A stretch of 64,000 bases of DNA from Maribacter arenosus (GCF_014610845.1 NZ_JABTCG010000003.1:558001-622000), one strand, 5' to 3'. Positions 44,097-52,876 are shown, numbered from the stretch's first letter. The notes: generated by a model not told the origin, from the sequence alone. A program made the numbers and translations.

Positions 44097-45335
44097 ATGA
44101 AAAATTTGGCAAGAAAGGAAACGTTTATTCAGTTTGGTATATATATATTCATCATCACGCTTCTGATATTTAATATTGGTTGTAGTGATGATAATGAGGA
44201 TATTACAGAGCAGGTTGCCGATGAAACTGCAGATGATTCTACCGATGACGATAGCACCGCCGATGATTTGACCGTCAACAACTATCTTATGATTGCTTCT
44301 GGGCAAACCAACTTGTACAATGCCGATGGGGATCAAGTTGCCAGCCTTAATGAAGGGGATGCTTTTTACGGTCAGGATGCGAATTATCTAAAAGGGGAAG
44401 CCATGTCGTACACCGACAATGGGGATGGTACCATCATCGATGATAATACAGGTTTAATGTGGCAACAAATACCGACATCGGAAGACTTTTCTTGGCAAGA
44501 CGCGGTTGATTATTGTGAAAGTCTGGAATTGGCCGGGTATGATGATTGGCGCATTCCAAGTTGCAAGGAACTGTATTCCATAAGCGACTTTGGATTAGGT
44601 TGGCCATATTTAAACACCACCTATTTTACACTGGCGAGTGGACAGGTGACCAAAGACGAACAATATTGGTCCAGTGATTATTATGTTGGTGTTACCGTGG
44701 AAGGGGGTTCTAATGCCGCTTTTGGGGTAAATCACGTAACTGGACATATCAAGGCCTATTCGGCGAATGCGAGTGGACCCGTAGGCGGTAAATATGTAAG
44801 GGCCGTTCGCGGTGGTGATTATGGGGTCAATGAATATATCGATAATGGTGATGGCACTATAATTGACAATGCCACTGATTTAATGTGGACACAAAGTGAC
44901 AATGGTGAAGGTTTGGATTGGGAAAGTGCATTGGCCTATGCCGAAAGCTCTGAAGAAGCAGGCTATACCGATTGGAGGTTGCCCAATGTAAAAGAACTTC
45001 AGGGAATTGTGGATTATTCCTATTCGCCAAGCGCTACCGATGCATCAAAAGTCGGACCCGCAATCGACCCCATATTTTCTTGCACACCAATAATCAATGA
45101 AGGTGGTGATGACGACTATGGGTATTATTGGACAAGTACCTCGGCCAATTTCACCAGTGGGCAACCGTACTATTATGCTTGGTATGTAGCTTTTGGAATG
45201 GCAGTAGACGGTAATGGTGACGATTTCCATGGGGCAGGCGGGGTACGTTTTGATACCAAAGCGGAAGGTGGGCCTTTAGGTGAAGGTGGTGAACGTTATT
45301 ACAATTATGTGCGATTGGTAAGGGACACAAATTAA
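44097..45335 (+). CDS. Lipoprotein with two DUF1566 (Lcl C-terminal-like) domains
   Basis: The ATG at 44097 gives 412 residues with a lipoprotein signal (Cys29 in FNIGC). A longer frame starting inside the EF-hand gene is rejected because it lacks a signal. After an Asp/Thr-rich linker (about 30-60), two DUF1566 domains follow at about 95-235 and 245-410. Each starts with D-N-G-D-G-T-I-x-D and contains an L-M-W-x-Q and a D-W-R-x-P motif. DUF1566 shares the C-type-lectin-like fold of Lcl collagen-binding protein, so binding of a surface ligand is likely. A strong terminator follows. Confidence 0.87.
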   Translation: MKNLARKETFIQFGIYIFIITLLIFNIGCSDDNEDITEQVADETADDSTDDDSTADDLTVNNYLMIASGQTNLYNADGDQVASLNEGDAFYGQDANYLKGEAMSYTDNGDGTIIDDNTGLMWQQIPTSEDFSWQDAVDYCESLELAGYDDWRIPSCKELYSISDFGLGWPYLNTTYFTLASGQVTKDEQYWSSDYYVGVTVEGGSNAAFGVNHVTGHIKAYSANASGPVGGKYVRAVRGGDYGVNEYIDNGDGTIIDNATDLMWTQSDNGEGLDWESALAYAESSEEAGYTDWRLPNVKELQGIVDYSYSPSATDASKVGPAIDPIFSCTPIINEGGDDDYGYYWTSTSANFTSGQPYYYAWYVAFGMAVDGNGDDFHGAGGVRFDTKAEGGPLGEGGERYYNYVRLVRDTN

Positions 45336-45391
45336 AATGATGAATATGGGTAAATAAAAATGATTGGTTGAGTTAGTTTGAGTTAGTTGTA

Positions 45392-45427
45392 GACCCGCTG
45401 GTTTTTTAAGATCAGCGGGTCTTTTTT
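45392..45427 (+). terminator. Rho-independent terminator after the DUF1566 gene
   Basis: GACCCGCTG (45392-45400) and CAGCGGGTC (45413-45421) form a perfect 9-bp stem followed by six T. Confidence 0.9.
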
Positions 45428-45490
45428 ATTTCTTTTATTGAGACTATTCCGCCTTTGGTAGACAAACTCCCTGAGCTCGTTGATTGCTTT

Positions 45491-45520
45491 TTTGAATCAA
45501 TACTATGTGCTTTTACTTTG
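45491..45520 (+). promoter_or_regulatory. Predicted promoter of the ferredoxin-flavoprotein operon
   Basis: TTTG (45491-45494), an 18-bp spacer and TTACTTTG (45513-45520) match the Bacteroidota TTTG/TAnnTTTG promoter with one mismatch. The inferred start is about 14 bp before the ferredoxin ATG at 45541. Confidence 0.4.
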
Positions 45521-45540
45521 TTCTTGAAAAACAATAGATC

Positions 45541-45756
45541 ATGGCCATTGAAAGTATAAACGGATGTATAGGATGTGAAGAGTGCATTAAAAGTTGTCCA
45601 ACAGATGTATTAAGGCTCAATCCTGATAGTAAGAAAGCGGAGATTTTGTATCCCGAAGATTGCCAGATCTGTCATTTGTGTAGAATGTATTGCCCGGTTG
45701 ATGCTATTACCATTTCACCGGAAAAAACCATACCTGTAATCGTATCATGGGGTTGA
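45541..45756 (+). CDS. Small 2[4Fe-4S] ferredoxin
   Basis: The 71-residue protein has two full cluster motifs, CIGCEECIKSCP and CQICHLCRMYCP, and no signal peptide, so it is cytoplasmic. Small ferredoxins of this form accompany flavoprotein reductases, including AprB-like partners of the fumarate-reductase superfamily. It overlaps or abuts the next gene, a ferric-reductase-like membrane protein, and a Tat-exported flavoprotein follows. It probably delivers electrons into that chain. Confidence 0.9.
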   Translation: MAIESINGCIGCEECIKSCPTDVLRLNPDSKKAEILYPEDCQICHLCRMYCPVDAITISPEKTIPVIVSWG

Positions 45757-45758
45757 TC

Positions 45759-46424
45759 ATGAAAAATGAAATCTACATAAAAAATTTAGTTCCATTGATG
45801 ATCGCTTTCATCGGTGTGCCTGTTCTGCTATATACCCTCGGGGATTTTCCCAGACGGAATTATCTAATGGAAACCTTATCGCTTACAACCATTCTAGGGT
45901 TTACAATTCTGATGTCCCAGTTCTTTTTGTCACGAATCAATAAAAAATTGGTCAAGGATATTCGTATGGTCAATGTTTTGAAAATACATAAGTTCATTGG
46001 CTACCTGTTTATATCGATTTTATTGTTTCATCCATTTTTTATTATCGTTCCCAAATTCTTTGATAATGGGGTAACCCCTTCCGATGCTTTTCTAAAATTG
46101 ATTACCACCTTTAGCGGCCTTGGCGTCATTTTAGGATTAATTGCCTATTCCTGTGTGCTTATTCTTATGATTTCTGCATTTTTCAGGTTTAAACTTCATT
46201 TAAAATATAGTACATGGAGAAGTTTACATGGGGTCTTAACCCTACTATTTGTGATTACTGCAACCTGGCATGTGATCGATATAGGTCGCCATAGTAATAC
46301 TTCATTCTCGGTTTATTATGTGTTGATTGTTGCAACTGGGGTTTATGCTTTACTCAGAACCTATCTTTTTAAAACAACTAAAAGTAGCAAGGAACATAGG
46401 AATACCCTTAAAATAATCAAATGA
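45759..46424 (+). CDS. Ferric-reductase-like transmembrane cytochrome b
   Basis: The protein of 221 residues (225 from the alternative ATG at 45747, which overlaps the ferredoxin gene) has about six membrane helices. Histidines that can bind two b haems are positioned as in ferric-reductase-like domains: KIHKFIGYL, LLFHPFF, SLHGVL and TWHVID. It has no NADH- or FAD-binding domain of its own. It should move electrons across the membrane, here probably from the ferredoxin side to the exported flavoprotein encoded 98 bp downstream. Confidence 0.87.
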   Translation: MKNEIYIKNLVPLMIAFIGVPVLLYTLGDFPRRNYLMETLSLTTILGFTILMSQFFLSRINKKLVKDIRMVNVLKIHKFIGYLFISILLFHPFFIIVPKFFDNGVTPSDAFLKLITTFSGLGVILGLIAYSCVLILMISAFFRFKLHLKYSTWRSLHGVLTLLFVITATWHVIDIGRHSNTSFSVYYVLIVATGVYALLRTYLFKTTKSSKEHRNTLKIIK

Positions 46425-46522
46425 AACCGGCAAGATTAAAATAATATGTAAACATACAAGACAATGCGTATTGAATCGTCAAAGGTTACCTATAACCCTT
46501 GAAAAGGAATAAAGATGAACAC

Positions 46523-48310
46523 ATGAAAAAGCAAGACAAAAAAGAGAACATTTCACGACGTAAGTTTATGGCCTTGGCAGGTGGAGCCGCTAGTTTTGCC
46601 GCAATTTCAGCGTTGGGAATGCCCATAGAATGGGCATCAAATGAACTTGAAGTTGATATAGATACATTGGGAGTTGACAAGTTGAGCACCGATGTTTTGG
46701 TGATAGGAAGCGGCATGGCAGGTTTGTTTGCAGCTGTAAAGGCCCATGATGCTGGGGCAAAGGTTTTAATGGTCTCTAAAGGTAGATTGGGCGCATCGGG
46801 ACAGACCCCTTTTGCAAAAGGGATATTTGCCTACGACCCTGAAAATGAAATAGTGGGTATTGACGAGTTTGTTGAAAAGGTTTCTTTCTCGGCTATTGGC
46901 ACCAACAATAAAGCTTATACCAGACAACTTGCCGAACATTCCCTTGCCCGTGTAAACGAATTAAGGGAATGGGGCTTTTTTAATTCTTCCTTGTACAACA
47001 AGAGTTTTAGCAAGCCCATTGAAGAGCGAAATATTCCCGTGCACGAACGTGTAACCATTACGCATTTAATAAAAGAAGACGAGAGCGTTGTAGGTGCAGC
47101 TGGATTTAGCATTGATGAGCAGAAAGTGCTGTTTTATGAGGCTAAAAGCGTAATTCTATGTACTGGCGCAGGGGGGGTTAAACCCAATGGATTCCCCATT
47201 TGTGACCTCACCCATGATGGTACGATCATGGCCTATAATATTGGGGCAAAGGTCACTGGAAAAGAGTGGAACGATGGGCACCCAGGCAAATCTGAAAACC
47301 CTGCAGCCTGTTATGATGGCTGGGGTGATATGTTCGAACAAAAACCAAGCACAACACGAATAGAAATTAGGCATGATCTAGGTGTGGAAGCGAATTATAT
47401 GGCCTATGCAAATGGAAATCCACTAAAAATGGGACCTCCGGGAGCTTCGAAAAATAGTGCGGGCAATAACGGTAAAAACGATGGCCCACAGAGACCAGAA
47501 GGCTTGGTTTTGTCAGATGATGGCCCTCCAGGAGGTGGCGAAAAAGATGGAAATAGACCGCCAAAAGGAGAAGGACGAAGACCTCCAAAAGGTGGGGATG
47601 GAGCACCTCCGGGAATGGGAGGTGGAATCGTTGGTGGTTCTTCCGCAGGTATGGCTATCCACAAATCTGAAGGTCTCGTTCCCATCAATGATAAATGCGA
47701 GTCGAACATACCGGGACTTTATGCGGCCGGGGATGCCTTGGGATCCTATATGTCGGGAGCTATCTATACGCAAATCGGTTCTTCACTGGCAGGTTCGGCC
47801 GTTCAGGGAGGCGTGGCAGGTGAGGCTGCTGCCGCGTATTGTAAAAACATAAAATCGATTTCTATTTCGAAATCTAAAATGAAGGAATTAAAAGCGGAAA
47901 TCCTAGCGCCTATGAAAAGGGAAGCGGGCTATAGTCCAGCTTGGGTAACACAGACCTTACAGGGCATCATGATTCCGAATTTTGTGCTGTACATCAAGAA
48001 AAAGTCCATGTTAAAAGGGGCACTGGCCTATATAGAGGAATTAAGGGACCATCATATGCCCATGTTAAAGGCGGCTAATTTTCATGAATTGCGATTGGCA
48101 CATGAAACGGCCAATATGATCATAAGTGCCGAGATGAAGCTAAAGGCCTCCCTAATGCGTACCGAGAGCCGATGCAGCCACTACAGGCTGGATTATCCCG
48201 ATATGGATAACGAAAATTGGCAGGCATGGATCAATATCCAAAAGGGCGAGGATGGAAGCATGCAATTTGAAAAACAGCCTTTTGGACAATGGCCCAATGA
48301 AGCCGTCTAA
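46523..48310 (+). CDS. Tat-exported FAD-dependent reductase of the fumarate reductase/succinate dehydrogenase flavoprotein family
   Basis: The ATG at 46523 gives 595 residues with a Tat signal (S-R12-R13-K-F-M-A-L). The FAD dinucleotide fold is VIGSGMAGLFAA (about 60-71). The C-terminal FAD/capping motif is IPGLYAAGDALGSYMSGA, and the tail has RTESRCSHYRLDYPDMDNEN, typical of the FrdA/NadB/AprA superfamily. A Gly/Pro-rich low-complexity insert (about 300-375) interrupts the protein just before the C-terminal FAD motif. The substrate is unknown: fumarate-like acids, other enoates or an extracellular acceptor are all possible. Electrons probably come from the cytochrome b encoded just upstream. 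A terminator follows at 48341. Confidence 0.88.
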   Translation: MKKQDKKENISRRKFMALAGGAASFAAISALGMPIEWASNELEVDIDTLGVDKLSTDVLVIGSGMAGLFAAVKAHDAGAKVLMVSKGRLGASGQTPFAKGIFAYDPENEIVGIDEFVEKVSFSAIGTNNKAYTRQLAEHSLARVNELREWGFFNSSLYNKSFSKPIEERNIPVHERVTITHLIKEDESVVGAAGFSIDEQKVLFYEAKSVILCTGAGGVKPNGFPICDLTHDGTIMAYNIGAKVTGKEWNDGHPGKSENPAACYDGWGDMFEQKPSTTRIEIRHDLGVEANYMAYANGNPLKMGPPGASKNSAGNNGKNDGPQRPEGLVLSDDGPPGGGEKDGNRPPKGEGRRPPKGGDGAPPGMGGGIVGGSSAGMAIHKSEGLVPINDKCESNIPGLYAAGDALGSYMSGAIYTQIGSSLAGSAVQGGVAGEAAAAYCKNIKSISISKSKMKELKAEILAPMKREAGYSPAWVTQTLQGIMIPNFVLYIKKKSMLKGALAYIEELRDHHMPMLKAANFHELRLAHETANMIISAEMKLKASLMRTESRCSHYRLDYPDMDNENWQAWINIQKGEDGSMQFEKQPFGQWPNEAV

Positions 48311-48340
48311 CAGAAAATATAGTTTGTCGAGTTAGTTATG

Positions 48341-48372
48341 AAATGGTCGGTCCAAAATTGGGCCGACCATTT
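48341..48372 (+). terminator. Hairpin terminator after the flavoprotein gene
   Basis: AAATGGTCGG (48341-48350) and CCGACCATTT (48363-48372) form a perfect 10-bp stem that ends in TTT. The T tract is short. Confidence 0.75.
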
Positions 48373-48399
48373 TGTGATATACTAATTGAACTTTAATCG

Positions 48400-48465
48400 A
48401 TCTATGGATTCAAAAACCCCTATTTGGCGAAAAATCTTGTTTAAAGAATCTATGAATCCATAGAT
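48400..48465. repeat. Long inverted repeat upstream of the CotH gene
   Basis: ATCTATGGATTCA (48400-48412) and its exact complement TGAATCCATAGAT (48453-48465) are separated by 40 bp. A second copy of ATCTATG at 48448-48454 can pair instead with CATAGAT (48459-48465). Two mutually exclusive hairpins are therefore possible. Confidence 0.6.
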
Positions 48466-48570
48466 AAATTAAGGGCAAACGTTGATTTCGATTTCTATTG
48501 GGTCAATCCTATCCTTTCTTTGGTTCATAATTTAATCAAAATGAGATCAATAACGTTAAACAATGTAATT

Positions 48571-50031
48571 ATGAAAAAGGTAGCATTAAAATTTTCGACC
48601 TTTCTAACTATTTTATTCCTGTCAACATTTTTATTTGTTGGGTGTTCGGATGATGACCCAATTGAAACCGATGACGATACATCCGTAGTCGATGATGATA
48701 CTTCGACAGACGATGATGACACAACAATTGAAGATGCCGATTTTGTAGCAACGGATTGGACCACAGAGACCCATAGTAAGGATGCTGATCCAAACTTTGA
48801 GGAAGTATTTGATAATACCACCGTAAAAAGATTTGATTTTGTGATCTCGGAAGATAACTGGGAAGCCATGTTGGACGATATGACCGATCTTTATGGCACT
48901 TTTGGTGCTTCATCCGGAGGCCCTGGTGGCGGAGGATTGATTGATGTTGATGAAGACCCGATATTCGTGCCAGGTGATGTATTCTATGAAGGAAAACAAT
49001 GGTATAAAGTGGGATTGCGTTTTAAAGGAAATTCTAGCTTACAAAGTGCTTGGCAAGCCGGTATCTTAAAACTGGCCTTTAAAATGGACTTTGATGAGTA
49101 TGAGGATGATTATCCACAAATTGATAACCAACGTTTTTATGGATTTAAAAAATTCAGCCTTAAGAATAACTATGCTGACCGATCTTTCTTAAGGGAAAAA
49201 GTGGCTGCGGACGTATTTGCAAATGCGGGTCTGGCAGTTTCCAATACCGCCTTTTATACGCTTTATGTAGATCATGGGGATGGGCCCGAGTACTTCGGAT
49301 TGTATACTTTAGTCGAGGAAGTGGATAACACCGTGATCGACACCCAATTCTCCAGTGATGATGGAAATCTTTACAAACCCGAAGATTACGGGGCAAGTTT
49401 TGCTGAAGGTACATTCAATGAGGATGGTTTTGAAAAGAAAACAAATGAGGACGATGCTGATTGGACGGATATACAGTCTGTGTTTACCGCTTTGCATAAT
49501 GATTCCCGAACCACAGATCCCGAGGCATGGAGAGCAGGTTTGGATGCTGTCCTTGATACCGATGTGTTCCTTCATTATTTGGCGGTGAACACGGTGATCC
49601 AAAACTGGGATACGTACGGCCGAATGGAACATAACTATTATCTTTATAATAACCCTGATAATAGCCTACTTACATGGATTCCCTGGGATAATAATGAGGC
49701 ATTGCAAACAGGTAATATGGGCGGTTCATTACCATTGGATTTTTCAGGATTGAACGCCTCTGAATGGCCATTGATCGGGTATTTATACAACGATGAGGTG
49801 TATAAGGCAATTTACGATAATTACGTACAGGAAACCATTAATGGTCCATTTGAAACTTCCTATATACAATCGGTCTATGATACCTATTCATCATTGGTTG
49901 AGCCTTATGCAACAACAGAGGTTTCAGGATATACATTTTTAAACAGCAGCAGTGATTTTTATCAGGCTATATCAACCCTAAATCAACATGCTGCGAGCAG
50001 GGCTTCGGCGGTCAGTCAGTATTTGGATTAA
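48571..50031 (+). CDS. CotH-kinase-family lipoprotein
   Basis: The ATG at 48571 gives 486 residues with a lipoprotein signal (LFVGC, Cys25); upstream in-frame starts give no signal. A poly-Asp/Thr linker (about 28-60) leads into the CotH kinase domain. Key segments are VGLRFKGNSSLQSAW, FSLKNNYADRSFLREKVAAD, YFGLYTLVEEVD, NLYKPEDYG and the metal-binding motif TWIPWDNNEAL. CotH proteins are secreted, kinase-like phosphotransferases; the target here is unknown. The gene lies between the flavoprotein and a LytS/LytTR pair and ends with a strong terminator. Confidence 0.9.
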   Translation: MKKVALKFSTFLTILFLSTFLFVGCSDDDPIETDDDTSVVDDDTSTDDDDTTIEDADFVATDWTTETHSKDADPNFEEVFDNTTVKRFDFVISEDNWEAMLDDMTDLYGTFGASSGGPGGGGLIDVDEDPIFVPGDVFYEGKQWYKVGLRFKGNSSLQSAWQAGILKLAFKMDFDEYEDDYPQIDNQRFYGFKKFSLKNNYADRSFLREKVAADVFANAGLAVSNTAFYTLYVDHGDGPEYFGLYTLVEEVDNTVIDTQFSSDDGNLYKPEDYGASFAEGTFNEDGFEKKTNEDDADWTDIQSVFTALHNDSRTTDPEAWRAGLDAVLDTDVFLHYLAVNTVIQNWDTYGRMEHNYYLYNNPDNSLLTWIPWDNNEALQTGNMGGSLPLDFSGLNASEWPLIGYLYNDEVYKAIYDNYVQETINGPFETSYIQSVYDTYSSLVEPYATTEVSGYTFLNSSSDFYQAISTLNQHAASRASAVSQYLD

Positions 50032-50055
50032 GCTGTTACAATATGCCCCAGTCTT

Positions 50056-50108
50056 AATATCTTTGCTTGTGGTAACATATCAAGTGCTATAAGCAAAGAT
50101 ATTTTTTT
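50056..50108 (+). terminator. Rho-independent terminator after the CotH gene
   Basis: AATATCTTTGCTT (50056-50068) and AAGCAAAGATATT (50091-50103) form a perfect 13-bp stem with a 22-nt loop and a following T run. Confidence 0.85.
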
Positions 50109-50142
50109 AATCATTTGATGATTTAATACGTAATTTTCATTC

Positions 50143-51249
50143 ATGAAAACCAGTATACAACGGTATAGTTTCAAATATTTTGAACCCTTGATCATTATCA
50201 CTTTTTGGATCATACTGTTTACAACACCCTTATTATTCGGTCAGTTTCAAGATGGTATCGACTGGACTCATGTTGTTGAAGTTTGGAAAAACAATTTACC
50301 GCTACTAGGCCTGTTTTTTGTCCATCGATTTTTATTAATGCCCTTGTTCTTTTTTAAAGATAAAAAACTCGCCTATTTTATCGTCACTTTGACAATAATT
50401 CTAGTAGCAGCATCCCTCATTTATAACATCGGAAATAGATCGGGGATGCACCCACCTCCACCAGAAAGGATGGAAAGGCCATTTGAAGGACCCCCTGAAG
50501 AAGTTTTGGGAGGGGAATTTCCGCCCCATACTCTGCCAAGACAAAGTAATCGAGGGCCAATTCCCGCCTATGCGAATTTTATTATTTTGGCGATACTTAT
50601 TGTAGGTTTCGATGCAGGCTTGCAAATCGCTATGCGTTGGTCAAATCTGGAACAGGAAAAATTCAAACTTCAAAAGGAAAATGTCGAAAATCAGTTGGCA
50701 TTTTTAAAAAATCAGGTGAGTCCCCATTTTTTCATGAATACGCTGAACAACATCCATGCCTTGGTCGATATCGATGCTGAGGAAGCGAAACAATCCATAA
50801 TAAAACTTTCCAGTTTAATGCGGCATTTGCTGTACGATTCCGAAGAAAATTTGACACCCATTAAAAAGGAAGTGGAATTCATACAAAGTTATATCGAACT
50901 CATGCGGCTTCGATTTACCGAAAAAGTCACCATCGATGTTGATATTCCCGACGCAATTCCCGAGGCATCGATCCCTCCCTTATTGTTCACTTCACTCCTT
51001 GAAAATGCCTTTAAACATGGGATTAGTTATAACAATGAATCGTTCATACATATCTCAATGTCTTTTCCCAAAAATCATTTGAACTTTACGATTGAAAATA
51101 GCAATCATTCTAAAAAAGCAGGGGCCTCCTCGGGTATTGGTATCGAGAATACAAGAAAACGATTGGATCTGTTGTATAAAAATGAGTATGAATTGGCCAT
51201 TTCCGATACTGTTGAAAAATATGCCGTAAACTTAAATATTCCGTTATGA
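50143..51249 (+). CDS. LytS-type sensor histidine kinase with Pro-rich loop
   Basis: The 368-residue kinase has membrane helices at about 15-33, 50-70, 76-96 and 142-162. Its His_kinase domain has H195 in VSPHFFMNTLNNI, N box LLENAFKHGISYN and G box SSGIGIENTRKRLDLL. A Pro/Glu-rich loop (about 103-141, starting MHPPPPERMERPF) between helices 3 and 4 is longer than in the two other LytS kinases of this window and should face the periplasm. Its stop overlaps the regulator start (ATGA). The upstream neighbour is the CotH gene, separated by a terminator, so the pair has its own promoter. Confidence 0.94.
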   Translation: MKTSIQRYSFKYFEPLIIITFWIILFTTPLLFGQFQDGIDWTHVVEVWKNNLPLLGLFFVHRFLLMPLFFFKDKKLAYFIVTLTIILVAASLIYNIGNRSGMHPPPPERMERPFEGPPEEVLGGEFPPHTLPRQSNRGPIPAYANFIILAILIVGFDAGLQIAMRWSNLEQEKFKLQKENVENQLAFLKNQVSPHFFMNTLNNIHALVDIDAEEAKQSIIKLSSLMRHLLYDSEENLTPIKKEVEFIQSYIELMRLRFTEKVTIDVDIPDAIPEASIPPLLFTSLLENAFKHGISYNNESFIHISMSFPKNHLNFTIENSNHSKKAGASSGIGIENTRKRLDLLYKNEYELAISDTVEKYAVNLNIPL

Positions 51250-51962
51250 TCCGATGTATCGCCATAGATGATGAACCCTTGGCATTAAAGCAAATTGCCG
51301 CCTACATTGGAAAAACGCCATTTCTTGCTTTAACAGGCCAATTTGAAAGTGCATTACAAGCGATTTCCTTTTTGCAGGAAAATGAGGTCGATTTGATGTT
51401 CGTCGATATCAATATGCCCGACCTAAGCGGAATGGATTTTGTTAAATCGCTTAGCAATCCACCCAGGGTGATCTTTACCACGGCCTACAGTGAATATGCC
51501 TTGGAAGGGTTTAAGGTCGATGCCGTTGATTATTTGTTAAAACCTATAGGGTATAGCGAATTTCTGAAAGCTGCTGAAAAGGCAAAGACAAGGATCCAAC
51601 CCAAAGAAGGGTCTATCACTGAAGTCCATAGCGATGATAAATTCCTCTTTATTAAATCGGAGTATAAAATATTGCGTATTAATTTGGCCGATATTAAATA
51701 TATTGAGGGTATGCGGGAGTATTTACGCATTCATTTGCAGTCAGAAAAACCAATTATGACCCTGATGAGCATGAAGAAGATGGAAGAATTTCTGGCGAAG
51801 ACTAACTTTATGCGTGTGCATCGATCCTATATTGTAAATCTGGATAAGATTACCACCATTGAACGCAATCGCATTGTTTTCGATAAGAACGTCTATATTC
51901 CTATAAGTGAGCAATATAAACCCATGTTCCAAAAATACTTGGACGACAATTTTTTGGTTTGA
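51246..51962 (+). CDS. LytTR-family response regulator
   Basis: The 238-residue regulator has acidic pocket D8-D9, phospho-acceptor D54 in LMFVDINMPDLSGMDF and the Lys of YLLKPI. Its LytTR domain (about 130-235) contains FMRVHRSYIVNLD. It is translationally coupled to its kinase by a 4-bp overlap. Its closest relative in the window is the efflux-operon regulator at 37055. Likely targets are nearby CotH, flavoprotein or DUF1566 genes, which is inference. Confidence 0.94.
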   Translation: MIRCIAIDDEPLALKQIAAYIGKTPFLALTGQFESALQAISFLQENEVDLMFVDINMPDLSGMDFVKSLSNPPRVIFTTAYSEYALEGFKVDAVDYLLKPIGYSEFLKAAEKAKTRIQPKEGSITEVHSDDKFLFIKSEYKILRINLADIKYIEGMREYLRIHLQSEKPIMTLMSMKKMEEFLAKTNFMRVHRSYIVNLDKITTIERNRIVFDKNVYIPISEQYKPMFQKYLDDNFLV

Positions 51963-52201
51963 AAACCGGAAACCGTACGCCACCGCGTTTAACTTAAAAT
52001 AATAAGCTTTTACAAACGAGGTAAAGACTGTCCCGCATTTAAAACGTTGAAAGGTCGCCACGAGGACATACGCTCTGGAAATGAAGTATATAACCTATGA
52101 ATGTTCCAGGAAACACCCATTTTGACAAACTCCATGGAATTTCATGTAGTGCCCGGCTGGTATAAACTTGATCTAGGTATTAAATATATGTCCTAAATTA
52201 G

Positions 52202-52234
52202 CGAATACCTATATTCGGTTTATAGTCCATTCGC
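52202..52234. promoter_or_regulatory. Inverted-repeat cluster upstream of the Crp/Fnr gene
   Basis: CGAATA-CCTA-TATTCG (52202-52217) is a perfect 6-4-6 inverted repeat. A third half-site, ATTCGC (52229-52234), mirrors GCGAAT at 52201. It lies 13-45 bp before the start codon and could be an autoregulatory operator. Confidence 0.4.
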
Positions 52235-52246
52235 AAAAAAAGATGT

Positions 52247-52807
52247 ATGCTTACTGATTTCTTGACATCCTTAGTACCCTTCTCCCACGATGAGCTCAAT
52301 GACATACTCTCCCATTTTGACAAGGAATACGTCGAAAAAAATCAGGTATTGATTAAAGAGGGTCAGATTTGCGATAAATTGTATTTCGTAGAACAGGGCA
52401 TTGGAAGAAGTTATTACCTAAAAGAAGACGGGAAGGAAATAACGCAATGGTTCTTCGGCGTAGGCAATTTCATGTCTAGTGCGGATAGCTTCTTTCAGCA
52501 AAGCCCTAGCTTTTACTATTTAGAGATTTTGGAGGATTCGATCCTATATAGTATTTCCAAAGAAAAAATGGACTTATTATTGGTGAAATACCACAAAATG
52601 GAAAAACTGGTTAGATTATTGTCCATAGAAATGCTTACCAAAATTGTGCATAAATTGAATGCCGTCCAATTTCAGACTGCGAGCGAGCGATATGATTATA
52701 TGCTCACCGAATTTCCGGATATCTCTCATCGCGTACCCTTAGGCCATATTGCTTCTTATCTCGGGATGACCCAGGAAACCTTGAGTCGCATAAGAAGAAA
52801 CGATTAA
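52247..52807 (+). CDS. Crp/Fnr-family transcriptional regulator
   Basis: The 186-residue regulator has an N-terminal cyclic-nucleotide-binding-like beta-barrel (about 18-110, KNQVLIKEGQICDKLYFVEQ). A dimerisation helix and a C-terminal winged HTH follow (VPLGHIASYLGMTQETLSRI). It has no cysteine cluster of the Fnr type, so it is not an FeS oxygen sensor. The C-terminus is short, ending right after the recognition helix. The gene precedes a TolC-HlyD-permease-hydrolase operon by 94 bp, and a perfect TTTGAC-N4-GTCAAA site in that gap suggests direct control of that operon. Confidence 0.92.
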   Translation: MLTDFLTSLVPFSHDELNDILSHFDKEYVEKNQVLIKEGQICDKLYFVEQGIGRSYYLKEDGKEITQWFFGVGNFMSSADSFFQQSPSFYYLEILEDSILYSISKEKMDLLLVKYHKMEKLVRLLSIEMLTKIVHKLNAVQFQTASERYDYMLTEFPDISHRVPLGHIASYLGMTQETLSRIRRND

Positions 52808-52831
52808 CTTAAATGAACTAGGGCCTTACTT

Positions 52832-52876
52832 TTTGACATAGGTCAAAGGAAAATTTTCATATCCTCAGCAACTTTG
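52832..52876 (+). promoter_or_regulatory. Crp/Fnr-type operator and -7 element of the efflux operon
   Basis: TTTGAC-ATAG-GTCAAA (52832-52847) is a perfect 6-4-6 inverted repeat, 25 bp after the regulator gene. CAACTTTG (52869-52876) is one mismatch from the TAnnTTTG -7 element. There is no TTTG -33 element at the right distance, as expected for an activator-dependent promoter. The operator centre would be near -42. Confidence 0.55.
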
